DNA from: Hoeflea phototrophica DFL-43
GTDB lineage: Bacteria; Pseudomonadota; Alphaproteobacteria; Rhizobiales; Rhizobiaceae
NCBI RefSeq assembly: GCF_000154705.2
Contig: NZ_CM002917.1
Coordinates: 2,925,853-2,989,852 of the forward strand
Direction of reading: 5' to 3'
Length of the DNA: 64,000 bases
Shown here: one piece after another, positions 16,466 through 26,300 of the stretch
Layout of the letters: the number at the start of each line of letters is the position of its first letter
Numbering within the stretch: position 1 is the stretch's first letter
Translations under genes and position numbers: made by a program
The notes under the pieces: model-generated
The model's database searches: none
The model's input: the letters and a program-made list of their open reading frames with translations, nothing else
What the model was told of the DNA's origin: nothing

Positions 16466-17634
16466 GGGGCGTCCTTTCTGATCAGCCGGTCAAACAGCCC
16501 GCCGATCCCGTTCGGTGCGTAAAGCGTCACCAGCACGAAGCCGAAGCCCAGCAGCACCTGCCACCAGTCCACCCAGTCGACGGTGTAGAAGCCCAGCGGG
16601 ATGCTCGGCACCTGCCCGCCGGTGAACCAGGACGACAGCAGCGAAACCAGGGCTGCGCCGATAACGGCGCCATAGATACGGCCGCGGCCACCGATCGCGA
16701 CCCAGACAGCCAGATAGATCGACGCAATAGGCGCAATTTCCGCAGGATTGATGATGCCTGCCTGCGGGTAATAGAGCGCACCCGCGATCGCCGCGATCAC
16801 AGCAGTCAGCGTGAAAACCACCAGCTTGTAGGCTTCGACCGGATAGCCCATGAACCGGATTCTTGTCTCGTCATCACGGATCGCCGTGATCACATTGCCG
16901 AACTTGCCCGAGACCACATAGGCGGCAAGCACATAACCGAGCCCCAGCGCCAGCGCGGAGGCCAGGAAAAACCACACCGAAACCACCGATTGCGGAACCT
17001 CCGTGAGACCCGGCAGGTTCTGCAGGCCCGAAAGCCCGTTGTTGCCGCGCAAACCGGAATCGTTCTGGAACAGGTAAAGCGACAGCGCCAGCGTCATCGC
17101 CTGGGTCAGGATCGAGAGGTAAACCCCCGTCACCCGCGAGCGGAAGGCCAGCCAGCCGAACACCAGCGCCAGAAGCCCGGGCACCAGAACCACCAGCGCC
17201 AGCTGTGCCGCCAGACTGTCGGCGAAGTACCAGACAATCGGAATCTCTGAACCACCGACCACACCGAAGATCTGCGTTCCGATCGCGTCGCGCACTTCGT
17301 CCGGCGTTGGCGGCAGTTCCGCACTGGAGAGCGAATTGAGAACGATGTCCTTGGTCCGCTCATACATCAGCCACATGCCGATCATGTAGCCGCCAAGCCC
17401 GAAGAAGGCGAAATGCCCCAGTGACAGGATCCCGCAATAGCCCCAGACCAGATCCATCGCGATGGCGATCAGGCACAGGCACAGGGTCTTGCCAAGCACC
17501 TTGACGAAACTGGTCGACACCAGTCCGATCCCGAAACCTTCGGACAGCACCGTGACCGCAAGCGTGAAGGCCGCCAGCAGCAGGATGAAGATCAGCACCG
17601 AAGGTTGGCGCACAAGCAACGACTTACTCACCAT
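16462..17634 (-). CDS. urtC: UrtC, urea ABC transporter permease
   Basis: 390-residue inner-membrane permease of the LivM type with eight to ten predicted helices. A loop after GGYMIGMWLMYERTK, rich in Glu and Pro, is characteristic of UrtC and separates it from LivM. It overlaps urtD by 4 nt and lies 3 nt after urtB. Confidence 0.92.
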   Translation of the reverse strand: MVSKSLLVRQPSVLIFILLLAAFTLAVTVLSEGFGIGLVSTSFVKVLGKTLCLCLIAIAMDLVWGYCGILSLGHFAFFGLGGYMIGMWLMYERTKDIVLNSLSSAELPPTPDEVRDAIGTQIFGVVGGSEIPIVWYFADSLAAQLALVVLVPGLLALVFGWLAFRSRVTGVYLSILTQAMTLALSLYLFQNDSGLRGNNGLSGLQNLPGLTEVPQSVVSVWFFLASALALGLGYVLAAYVVSGKFGNVITAIRDDETRIRFMGYPVEAYKLVVFTLTAVIAAIAGALYYPQAGIINPAEIAPIASIYLAVWVAIGGRGRIYGAVIGAALVSLLSSWFTGGQVPSIPLGFYTVDWVDWWQVLLGFGFVLVTLYAPNGIGGLFDRLIRKDAP

Positions 17635-17637
17635 GGT

Positions 17638-19593
17638 TCAATCCCCCGCCGCGCGGCCCTTGAGGGCAATGATGCCCTTGGGCCGGAACTGAATGAAAAT
17701 GATGATGAAGATGATCATGTAGGTCTGCGCGGCAAGCGTGTTCGACGGATTGAAGAACTCGATGAGCTTCTGCAGCGAGCCGATCATCCCGGCGCCCGCC
17801 AGCGTTCCCCAGATATTGCCGACACCGCCCACGACCACGGTCATGAAGCTCTGCACGATGTAGCTTGAGCCCAGTTCCGAGGTGACTTGCGCGAACAAGC
17901 CGATTGCAACGCCGGCAATGCCCGCAATCCCGGAGCCCAGGCCAAAGGTCAGCATGTTGATCCGGTCGGGGTTGATGCCCATGGAAGAGGCCATGCGCGG
18001 GTTTTGCGTCACCGCCCTCACCTCGAGGCCGAGCCGCGTGCGGTTGAGAATGAACAGCAACAGCCCCAGAAAGATCAGTGCAAGCACGAAGATCGCGATG
18101 CGGATATAGCTGATCGAAACCACATCATTGAGCACCCAAGCGCCATCGAGCCAGGACGGCGCCGTCAGCGGGCGTGCCTGGGTGCCGAAGATGTTCTTGG
18201 CGATCTGCTGCAGCGCAATCGAAATCCCGAACGTGGCAAGCAGCGTTTCAAGTGGCCGGTGCGCCAGATGGCGGATGACGAGACGTTCCAGGGCAACACC
18301 CGCCATGAAAGCCACGGCAAAGGCCAGCGGCAAAGCAACGATGATGGAGACCGTATAGTCGGGAATGATCTGCTGCACCACATAACCGGTGTAGGCGCCG
18401 ATCATGATGAACTCGCCATGGGCCATGTTGATCACCCCCATCACCCCAAAGGTGATGGCAAGACCAATGGCCGCCAGAAAGTAGATCGACGCAAGCGACA
18501 AACCGTCCAGCGCCAGATCGGCCACCTGGTAAAGACCCACGGTGGTGCTGATCTGGGAAAGCGCTGATTGAGCCGCAGCGGTGATGGCCGGATCCGGCTC
18601 ATCATAAACCTCCACAAAGACATGCCCCTCGAGTGCAGCTGCTTGCTCCGCCTCTGTCACCAGGTCAGGCACCAGGCCGGATTGGGCAAGCTGGCGGTAG
18701 GCCCAGTCTCTCGCGTCCTGCGTCGAAAGCTCGGCTACCGGAACACCCCCGACCACGCCATCTTTGATGTTGGCAACCAGTGCCTGCTTGCGCGCATCGA
18801 GCGGCACGATGGGTCGGGCCTCGCCTGCGTCGACCAACATCTGATAGGCGGCGTCCAATTCGATACCGGTTCCCGGAACCAGCGTTCTGGCGATATTGAT
18901 TCCGTCCGGCAGTTCTTTGTGAGCCTCCAGGCGAGTGGTAACCAGGGGATTGAGCGCGGCGCGCACATCCACATCGGCATCGCCGGAAAAACTCTCGATG
19001 GCGGCTATTCTTGCTGCCTGGTCGGTCCCGAACTGGATGGTCAACAACAATTCAAGCCGCACTTTACGTGCCTTGATCACCGGATCTGTCTCGGATTCGA
19101 TGGCAGCCCGCAACACACTCAGATGAGAGGCATCGGCATTCCGCTCAAGCGCTGTCAAAGCCTCGAGACGGCGCTCCGGATCCGGGTCGGAAAGCTGAAA
19201 CTGCACCAGTGCGGAGGCGATCACCGCCCGCACACCGCTGTTGGGCTTCAAATTCTTCATGTCGCGTTGGGCAACCGCCTCGACCTCTGCACCGCTGTCG
19301 AGATCGATCAGCATGAGATCGCCATCATCCAGCTCCCGGACATAGAAGAACCGGCCATCGGACTGGCGTTGCCACACCAGCTTTTCCCGCCAACTTTCGA
19401 AAAACACGGCCAGGCCGGGCGCCTTGCTGGCGATCAGATCGTCAAGCACCGGGCCGATCGTCCGGCGTGAAGGACGTTCGATCATCTCTCGATGGGTTTC
19501 AAGAACAGCGTTGAGGCTGGCTTCCTGCGCCTTGACGGGAGCAACGCCACAAAACAGTGCAATCAAGATCAGGGGAAGGAGTATGCGGAGCAT
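17638..19593 (-). CDS. urtB: UrtB, urea ABC transporter permease with long periplasmic N-terminal region
   Basis: 651-residue protein. The C-terminal 300 residues are a LivH-type permease (starting around the LDGLSLASIYFLAAIG helix). The N-terminal half has a signal peptide (MLRILLPLILIALFC) and about 320 soluble residues with helical-repeat-like segments such as DPERRLEALTALE. Such extensions are known in some UrtB proteins, but their function is not established. It lies 65 nt after urtA, separated by a stem-loop, and 3 nt before urtC. Confidence 0.9.
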   Translation of the reverse strand: MLRILLPLILIALFCGVAPVKAQEASLNAVLETHREMIERPSRRTIGPVLDDLIASKAPGLAVFFESWREKLVWQRQSDGRFFYVRELDDGDLMLIDLDSGAEVEAVAQRDMKNLKPNSGVRAVIASALVQFQLSDPDPERRLEALTALERNADASHLSVLRAAIESETDPVIKARKVRLELLLTIQFGTDQAARIAAIESFSGDADVDVRAALNPLVTTRLEAHKELPDGINIARTLVPGTGIELDAAYQMLVDAGEARPIVPLDARKQALVANIKDGVVGGVPVAELSTQDARDWAYRQLAQSGLVPDLVTEAEQAAALEGHVFVEVYDEPDPAITAAAQSALSQISTTVGLYQVADLALDGLSLASIYFLAAIGLAITFGVMGVINMAHGEFIMIGAYTGYVVQQIIPDYTVSIIVALPLAFAVAFMAGVALERLVIRHLAHRPLETLLATFGISIALQQIAKNIFGTQARPLTAPSWLDGAWVLNDVVSISYIRIAIFVLALIFLGLLLFILNRTRLGLEVRAVTQNPRMASSMGINPDRINMLTFGLGSGIAGIAGVAIGLFAQVTSELGSSYIVQSFMTVVVGGVGNIWGTLAGAGMIGSLQKLIEFFNPSNTLAAQTYMIIFIIIFIQFRPKGIIALKGRAAGD

Positions 19594-19624
19594 AAAAACT
19601 CTCAGGGATTAAAGCAAAATGACT

Positions 19625-19646
19625 GAGGGGGCCCGAAGGCCCCCTC
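19625..19646 (-). terminator. Intercistronic stem-loop after urtA
   Basis: A perfect 9-bp stem GAGGGGGCC / GGCCCCCTC closes a UUCG tetraloop on the minus strand, 12 nt beyond the urtA stop. A short T-run lies further downstream. It probably attenuates readthrough or protects the urtA message, raising the binding protein above the membrane subunits. Confidence 0.75.
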
Positions 19647-19658
19647 GCCTTTTAAAGC

Positions 19659-20951
19659 TTAGTAGTTCGACTGGATCTGCACGCAGGTCGAAGTCTCGGT
19701 GTTGTACATTCCGCAACCGAGCTCTTTCCAATCCGACTTCAGAACAGCCGATTCAGGCAGGAAGTCGGTCCAGGCATCACCGGGGACTTCTGCTGTCTGG
19801 CTGATGATGTCGAACTGGCCGTCAGCCTGGATTTCGCCGATCAGCACCGGCTTTGCCAGATGGTGGTTCGGAAGCATCACGGCGGTGCCGCCGGTCAGGT
19901 TCGGCACTTCGAGGCCATACATGGCTTCACGAACAGCATCGACATCGGTGGTGCCTGCGGCCTCAACAGCCTTGACCCACATTGCAAAGCCGATCACGTG
20001 TGCTTCCATCGGGTCATTGGTGACGCGCTCTTCGCCTGCGAAGGCTTTCCACTTGGCCACAAACTCAGCATTGATGTCGCTGTCAGCGGACTGGAAGTAG
20101 TTCCAGGCTGCCAGATGGCCTACCAGGTTGGAAGTGTCCAGACCGGCGAGCTCTTCCTCACCCACGGAGAAAGCGACAACCGGAATATCGTCGGCCGAAA
20201 CGCCGGCAGCAGCAAGTTCCTTGTAGAAGCCGATATTGGCGTCACCATTGATGGTCGAGATCACACCGACCTTCTTGCCGTCGGCGCCAAGCGCCACCAC
20301 GTCAGCAACGATCTTGGACCAGTCAGAATGCCCGAACGGGGTGTAGTTGACGAAGATGTCTTCGGCAGCAATGCCCTTGTCCTTGAGATAGGCCTCAAGA
20401 ATGTTGTTGGTGGTGCGCGGATAGACGTAGTCGGTGCCAAGCAGCGCAAACTTTTCGACGCCAAGCTCTTCCAGGAAGTAGTCAGTTGCCGGAATTGCCT
20501 GCTGGTTCGGCGCAGCACCGGTGTAGAAGACATTCTTGGAGGATTCTTCGCCCTCATACTGGACCGGGTAGAACAACAGGCCGTTGAGCTCCTCGATCAC
20601 CGGCAGAACCGACTTGCGGCTCACCGAAGTCCAGCAGCCGAACATCACGTCGACATTCTGAACGGTCAGAAGTTCGCGTGCTTTTTCCGCAAAAAGCGGC
20701 CAGTCCGAAGCCGGGTCGACCACGACCGCTTCAAGCTGCTTGCCCAGAAGACCGCCCTTGGCGTTCTGCTCGTCAATAAGCATGAGCATAGTGTCTTTAA
20801 GGGTTGTTTCCGAGATCGCCATCGTGCCGGAAAGCGAGTGCAACACGCCAACCTTGATGGTTTCTTCCTGGGCCTGAGCCACATTCGAAAGAAGTGCCGT
20901 GGAAAGAAGCGCCGCTGCCCCCGCATTGCGCAATTTTGTCGTTATTTTCAT
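19659..20951 (-). CDS. urtA: UrtA, urea-binding periplasmic protein
   Basis: 430-residue substrate-binding protein of the Leu/Ile/Val-binding fold. Signal peptide AAALLSTALLSNVAQAQ. The segments KVGVLHSLSGTMAISE, MFGCWTSVSRKSVLPV and FYPVQYEGEESSKN match UrtA/amide-binding proteins. The ATG at 20951 has GGAGG 5 nt upstream; the in-frame extension to 21050 does not. It is first in urtABCDE. Confidence 0.94.
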   Translation of the reverse strand: MKITTKLRNAGAAALLSTALLSNVAQAQEETIKVGVLHSLSGTMAISETTLKDTMLMLIDEQNAKGGLLGKQLEAVVVDPASDWPLFAEKARELLTVQNVDVMFGCWTSVSRKSVLPVIEELNGLLFYPVQYEGEESSKNVFYTGAAPNQQAIPATDYFLEELGVEKFALLGTDYVYPRTTNNILEAYLKDKGIAAEDIFVNYTPFGHSDWSKIVADVVALGADGKKVGVISTINGDANIGFYKELAAAGVSADDIPVVAFSVGEEELAGLDTSNLVGHLAAWNYFQSADSDINAEFVAKWKAFAGEERVTNDPMEAHVIGFAMWVKAVEAAGTTDVDAVREAMYGLEVPNLTGGTAVMLPNHHLAKPVLIGEIQADGQFDIISQTAEVPGDAWTDFLPESAVLKSDWKELGCGMYNTETSTCVQIQSNY

Positions 20952-21326
20952 ATCAGCCTCCGAGCTGTTGCTGTTCACGAAGGGAAGCAAAGCAAGCCGC
21001 TTGCCAATTCGTAAAGATCTGGTGAAATCCACTGATTCCAACGGGTTCAAAACGATTTTGCCGTCAACTCAGAGCGTCACAAACCCCATGTTGCTGAAAA
21101 ATTAGGCGCTGAGGATTTTTTGTGCACCTAACGGACCTGCCTGGATCGCCAACCACAAGACTGTGTGCTTTTACGTTCAGCCCTGACAGAAAGACTTCAG
21201 ATCAGACAAATCCAAACAGTCCGGCACTTGCCATAGTCCGTGTTTTGAAGTCTCATGACCAGGCAAATTGCCTTGTTGCCCGTCCGTCTGACGATCCGAA
21301 CACAACAACGGAGCCTCGCTGTATCC
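20952..21326. other. Divergent promoter region of urtA and the peptidase gene
   Basis: 375 nt with no gene. AT-rich patches around 21.09-21.13 kb are suitable for promoters in both directions. I looked for a TGGCAC-N5-TTGC sigma-54 element for urtA and found no acceptable match. Confidence 0.5.
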
Positions 21327-21896
21327 ATGAGCATCCCCGCCATACTCCTGGTCGCGATTGTTGGTCTGTTCGGCTTTACACCTCCATCAATGGCTTCGGT
21401 CTGGTTGAAAACCGGCAAGGAGACCTCCAGACCCTATGGTCACGTGGACTACTGCGCCCGCAATGTTTCTGATTGCCGCAGCCGAACGGTTTCCTCGAAA
21501 CTGCCGGCCGCGAGCCTCAGCCTGCTCAAGCGGGTCAATCTTTCGGTCAACAAGGCCATCAAGCCGCAGGCGGATCAGCAGGCTTTTGGCCGCAAGGAAT
21601 ACTGGACGGCGCGCACCCGCAAAGGCGATTGTGAGGACTACGCACTGGCAAAACGCGCCAAACTGCTCAGGCAGGGCTACAAGTCCTCCCAATTGCTGCT
21701 CACCATGGGTCACAATGGTGTGGAACCACATACCGTGCTGGTGGTGCGGACCCGCGACGGCGACTTCGTCCTCGACAATCTGTCCGATGATGTGAAGACG
21801 GTAAAAACAGCCGGGATCCGCTTCAAGAAAATCCAGTCGCCTGACCATGCCGGCCGCTGGCTTCGCGTGACGGGAAAGACCAGCCGGCAGCCCTGA
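21327..21896 (+). CDS. Transglutaminase-like cysteine peptidase (BTLCP family)
   Basis: 189-residue exported protein of the bacterial transglutaminase-like cysteine proteinase family. A catalytic triad is visible: Cys in RKGDCEDYALAK, His in GVEPHTVLVV and Asp in FVLDNLSDD. The start at 21327 gives a clean signal peptide (MSIPAILLVAIVGLFG). An ATG at 21255 would add 24 residues without a better ribosome site. Related proteins process cell-surface substrates such as LapG targets, but no LapD-like partner is adjacent, so its substrate is unknown. Confidence 0.8.
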   Translation: MSIPAILLVAIVGLFGFTPPSMASVWLKTGKETSRPYGHVDYCARNVSDCRSRTVSSKLPAASLSLLKRVNLSVNKAIKPQADQQAFGRKEYWTARTRKGDCEDYALAKRAKLLRQGYKSSQLLLTMGHNGVEPHTVLVVRTRDGDFVLDNLSDDVKTVKTAGIRFKKIQSPDHAGRWLRVTGKTSRQP

Positions 21897-22056
21897 ACCA
21901 CAGAAATCCCGTTGCACCTGCTGCACCCGATTGCAATCTTCGTGCCGGAACGCAAGATAGAATGGGCTGTAGATGACCCGCACGTCTATGCTATGGATGC
22001 ATCCTTCGAGTCCCGTATGCCCTTGACTGCTCCGGGCCAACCCGGAGGACTTTTCG

Positions 22057-23334
22057 ATCACTGCTTTCCGCTTCGTCCACACCGCCGACATTCATCTGGA
22101 CTCACCGCTCAGGTCACTGGCGCTGCGCGATCCGGATCTGGCTGATCTGATCGGAACCGCCACCCGGACCACCTTCAGCCGGATCATTGATCTGTGCCTG
22201 GATGAAAAGGTCGATGCACTTGTCATTGCGGGCGATCTCTATGACGGCGAGCAAACCTCTATGAAAACCGCCCGCTTTCTCGCCGGTGAATTGGGCCGGT
22301 TGGCAGATGCGGGCATTGCCACCTACATCATTCGCGGCAACCATGACTCCCTCTCCAGGATCACCCGGGAGCTGATGTTGCCTGACACCGTCAAGCTTTT
22401 TGGCGGACGCGCGGAATGCGTGACCATCGACCGGGGCCCCGGCGAAAAGCCGGTTGCCATCCATGGACTGAGCTTTTCCGACCCGACCGCACCCGAAAGC
22501 CTGCTGCCGCGTTTCAAGCCAGCCGTCGCAGACGCCATCAACATCGGCATCCTGCACACCAGCCTTGGCGGCGCGCCGGGCCACGACCCCTACGCGCCCT
22601 GCAGCCCCGCCGAACTTCATGCCACCGGCTATGATTACTGGGCACTTGGTCACATCCACAAGCGCGCCGTGATCGAGGGCGCAAGCACCATCGTCATGCC
22701 GGGCATTCCACAGGGCCGCGACATCAATGAGGACGGGCCGAAATCGGTGACGCTGGTTTCGATCGATGACGATGAAACGGTAACGCTTGAGGAAAAGCGG
22801 CTGGCGCTGGCCGAGTTCCAGCGGGTCCGGATCGACGCCAGCCAAAGCACAGAGTGGGAAGAGCTTGTGCGGTCAATCAGCGCCGGCCTCGAACAGGCCC
22901 GCAAAGACGCAAGTGCCCCGGAACTGGTGGTTCGGCTGGAACTGACCGGAACAACCCCGCTTGCCTGGCGCATGCGCCGCGACGCCGATCTGCTGCTCGC
23001 CGAAACCCAGGAGCGCGCGAGCCGCATCGGATCCGTCTGGGCCGAGAAACTTGAGCTCGATTGCCAGCCCCCCGGTGCGACGGCATCCCCAGGCGCTGAT
23101 CCGCTGGTCGAGTTGCAAACGCTGATCGCAGACCGCGTGCTCGAATCCCAAGGGTTCAATCTGGCCTACAAGGCGCTCGCCGAACAGCTCCAGGCGCAAT
23201 TGCCCACGGACTTGCGCGATTTGTTCGGCAGCACCGAGGATCAATCCGCTCAAACACTCCAGGACCTCAGCAAAGACGGCGCGGCCGACGTGCTTGCCCG
23301 GCTGCGCACCGGTTCCTCGGACGGAGCCTCCTGA
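22057..23334 (+). CDS. SbcD/YhaO-like DNA repair exonuclease, apparent ATC start
   Basis: 425-residue metallophosphoesterase-fold nuclease. Motifs run in order: HTADIHLDSPL, AGDLYDGEQT, RGNHDSLS and a GHIHKR site, all needed for the two-metal centre. The first two lie upstream of the first in-frame ATG (22261), so that ATG cannot be the real start. After the in-frame stop at 22024-22026 no ATG, GTG or TTG precedes the conserved N-terminus. An ATC at 22057, 8 nt after GGAGG, sits exactly where homologs begin. It overlaps the next gene by 1 nt (TGATG). Confidence 0.8.
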   Translation: MTAFRFVHTADIHLDSPLRSLALRDPDLADLIGTATRTTFSRIIDLCLDEKVDALVIAGDLYDGEQTSMKTARFLAGELGRLADAGIATYIIRGNHDSLSRITRELMLPDTVKLFGGRAECVTIDRGPGEKPVAIHGLSFSDPTAPESLLPRFKPAVADAINIGILHTSLGGAPGHDPYAPCSPAELHATGYDYWALGHIHKRAVIEGASTIVMPGIPQGRDINEDGPKSVTLVSIDDDETVTLEEKRLALAEFQRVRIDASQSTEWEELVRSISAGLEQARKDASAPELVVRLELTGTTPLAWRMRRDADLLLAETQERASRIGSVWAEKLELDCQPPGATASPGADPLVELQTLIADRVLESQGFNLAYKALAEQLQAQLPTDLRDLFGSTEDQSAQTLQDLSKDGAADVLARLRTGSSDGAS

Positions 23335-26300
23335 TGCGGCTCAACCGGCTCGATCTCACCCGTTACGGCAAATTCACCGACCATGTGATCGACTTCGGCC
23401 GGCCAAGCGCCGGTTCCCCTGATCTGCATCTGATTTACGGCCCCAACGAGGCCGGAAAATCGACCCTGTTCAATGCCTGGCTCGACCTCCTGTTCGGGAT
23501 CGGCGCGCAAAGCAGCTACAATTTCCTCCACCCCTACCCGACCATGCAGATCGGCGCAGCGGTGGAGCTTGGGGAGGAGGCGCGCGAGTTCGTCCGGATC
23601 AAGCGTCCGCAAAACAGCCTGCTAGACACCAGCGGCCAGCCGATACCGGAAACGACTCTGACAGCCGCACTCAGCGGGCTCGACCGCGAGAGCTACCGGA
23701 CCATGTTCTCGCTCGATGACGAGACGCTCGAACAGGGCGGCGAGAGCATTCTCGCCAGCCGCGGCGATCTGGGCGAATTGTTGTTCTCGGCAAGCGCCGG
23801 CCTTGGCGATCTCTCGCAGCAACTGGTCAGAATCCGCGCGGAAGCCGAAGGGTTCTACAAGTACCGCGCCCGCTCGGGTGAACTGGCCGATCTCAAAGCC
23901 CAGCTTGCGGTGCTGAAGGCTGAACGCGACACCCTCGACACCCAGGCCAGCGATCACGCCCGCCTCACCACCGCTCATTCCGAAGCCACCGCCCGCCATG
24001 CCGAAGCAAACGGCGAACGCCGCCAGCTCCGCACCCGGCTGCAATCTGTGGACGCAGTTCTCCGCGCCCTTCCGCGTGTCGCCGAGCGCAAAGATCTTGA
24101 AACCCGGTTGGAGCAGTATGACGGCACCCCCGATGCCCCGCCCGAACGCGCCGACGAGATCGTAAGGCTGCGTGAGCAGGAGGCACGGCTTGAGGCAAGT
24201 GCGGATGCGCTCGAACAACAGCTTGTCCGGCTGGATCAGGAACTGGGCGGGATCGGGATCGATGACACTATTCTTTCCATGCGCGATCGTTTGACCGAGC
24301 TTGAGACATTGCAGGCCCGCCACGCCACGGCGCTTGAGGATGTGCCCAAGCTCAGACTGACGCTCGGCGACAGCAACGCGGAAATCGGCCAGTTGTTGAT
24401 CCGTCTCGGACGCCGTGATCAGCCTGACGCGGAGGATCTGCTGTTCGACGCGGCAACAACAGCGGCACTGAACGAACGCATCAATGAGCGCAGCGCGATC
24501 GATGCCCGGCTGTTGGCGGCGAAGAAAGAAGCAAGGGATGCCGAGGCACGGCACGAGGAAACGCTCGCATCCCTGCCCGAGGGGGCAAATCCTGCGGACA
24601 GCGCGACGCCCGAAACATGGCAAAGCCAGCTTGCGGACCTCACCCGGGCGCTGGCCAAGGCGCGCAACGAGGATCGTGGCCACCGCTTGAAGGCGGCCCA
24701 ACGCGAACTGGAGATGGTGCGCGACCGGCGCGATGCGCTTTTGGCATCTCTCGCGCCCTGGACCGGCGGGATGTCCGGGTTGCAGGCGATGATCCCTCCG
24801 CATGCGGACCAGATCGCTGCATGGAAAGCTGAACTTGAGGATCAGGCCCGCAACAAGTTGCGGCTGGATGACGAGATTGCGCGGATCGAGAGCCTCCTGC
24901 GCAGACTGGAGGCCGAGCGCGACACCATCTCCCAGACGACTGATCTGCCCGCAGCCGATGCGCTCGCAAATTTGCGCACCCGGCGCGACGAGGCCTGGGA
25001 GCAGCACAAGTCCGGTCTGTCCAAAGCCACCGCCGAGGCTTTTGAAACTGCAATGGCAGACTATGACGCCGCGATTGAACGGCACCTGGCCTTCCACGCC
25101 GATGCGGCCAAGCTGCGCGAAATCGCCTTGCAGACCGCAACGGCCCGTGCCGATCTCGACGGCGCCTTCACAGCCCGGCAAAAGCTCGCCGACCAATCCG
25201 GCGCCTTGGCCACGCAATGGGCTGCCCGCATCACGGCCATGGCTCCGGCTCTCGATGACAACGCAATGGAGCTGTCGCCCGGAATGCTTGAGGACTGGCT
25301 CCGCCGCCGCAGCGAAACCCTCGAGGCTCAACAGCAGCTCCAGCAATGCGAGCGGCAGGTCGAAGCCGCGCAGCAAGACCACGAAGCCTCATATGAGAGG
25401 CTTTCCAAAGCACTCTCTGCCCTGGGGGAAAGGGCAACCAGCGACGATGGGTTTGACTCACTGGTCGACCGTGCCGAAACGCTGATCAGCCGCGAAGCGC
25501 GGCTCACGGGCCTGTTCCAGGCGGAAACCGCAGCGCGCCTTGACCTCGAGCGCCGGCAAACCGAGTTGCGTGACGCCGAGGAACAGGCACAAGCCTGGGT
25601 CATCGCCTGGAAGGAGATCTGCGCAAAATCCTGGCTCGGCGAACGCGACCAGATGCCGGTACCCGACGAGGTGCGCGAGATCCTCGCCCTGCTCACCGAA
25701 CTCGGCCCGGCGCTCAAGCAGCGTGCGGGCCTGGGCGACCGCATCACCAAGATGGAGCGCGATCAGGCCGACTATGAGAACGCAGTCACCGCACTCGCCA
25801 CCGAGGCAGGCATCGACGCCAACGGGATGTCCGCCACCCATCTCGCCCATCGCCTCGCGGAAAGATATGCGGCAGCCGATGCGGCTCAAAAGCAGCACCA
25901 GGCATTGACAACCCGGCGCGAGGAAACCCTTGAGCAGCAACGCGCCCATGCCGAGACCATGGCCGCGCACCAGACACTTAAAGCTGAATTGCTTGCGGCT
26001 CTCGAGGCGGAAGACCTGGCTGATGCCGCTCAAAAAGTCCGCCAGTCAGGCGAACGCCGCGCACTTCGCGACCGGCTTGAAGCGCTCGACCGGCAACTCT
26101 GCGAGACCCTCAACGCGGCCTCGATCGATGAGGCCCTTGCCGCGTTGGAGGACGCCGACAGCGCGGCCCTTGATCAGGAAAAACGCGATATCGAGGCGGA
26201 CCTCGAGACCCTCGACACCGATGTGCAGGAACTCCACGCCGCCCGCTCGCGCGCCCGGGAAGCGCTCGATGCCATTGGCGGCGATGATGCCGTGGCCCGC

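Noticed and set aside
20952..21254. Sigma-54 promoter for urtA
   Set aside because: TGGCA-like words occur, but none has the GG-N10-GC spacing.
23622..25382. 586-codon minus-strand frame opposite the YhaN-like ATPase
   Set aside because: Antisense shadow of a coiled-coil gene; no recognisable domain.
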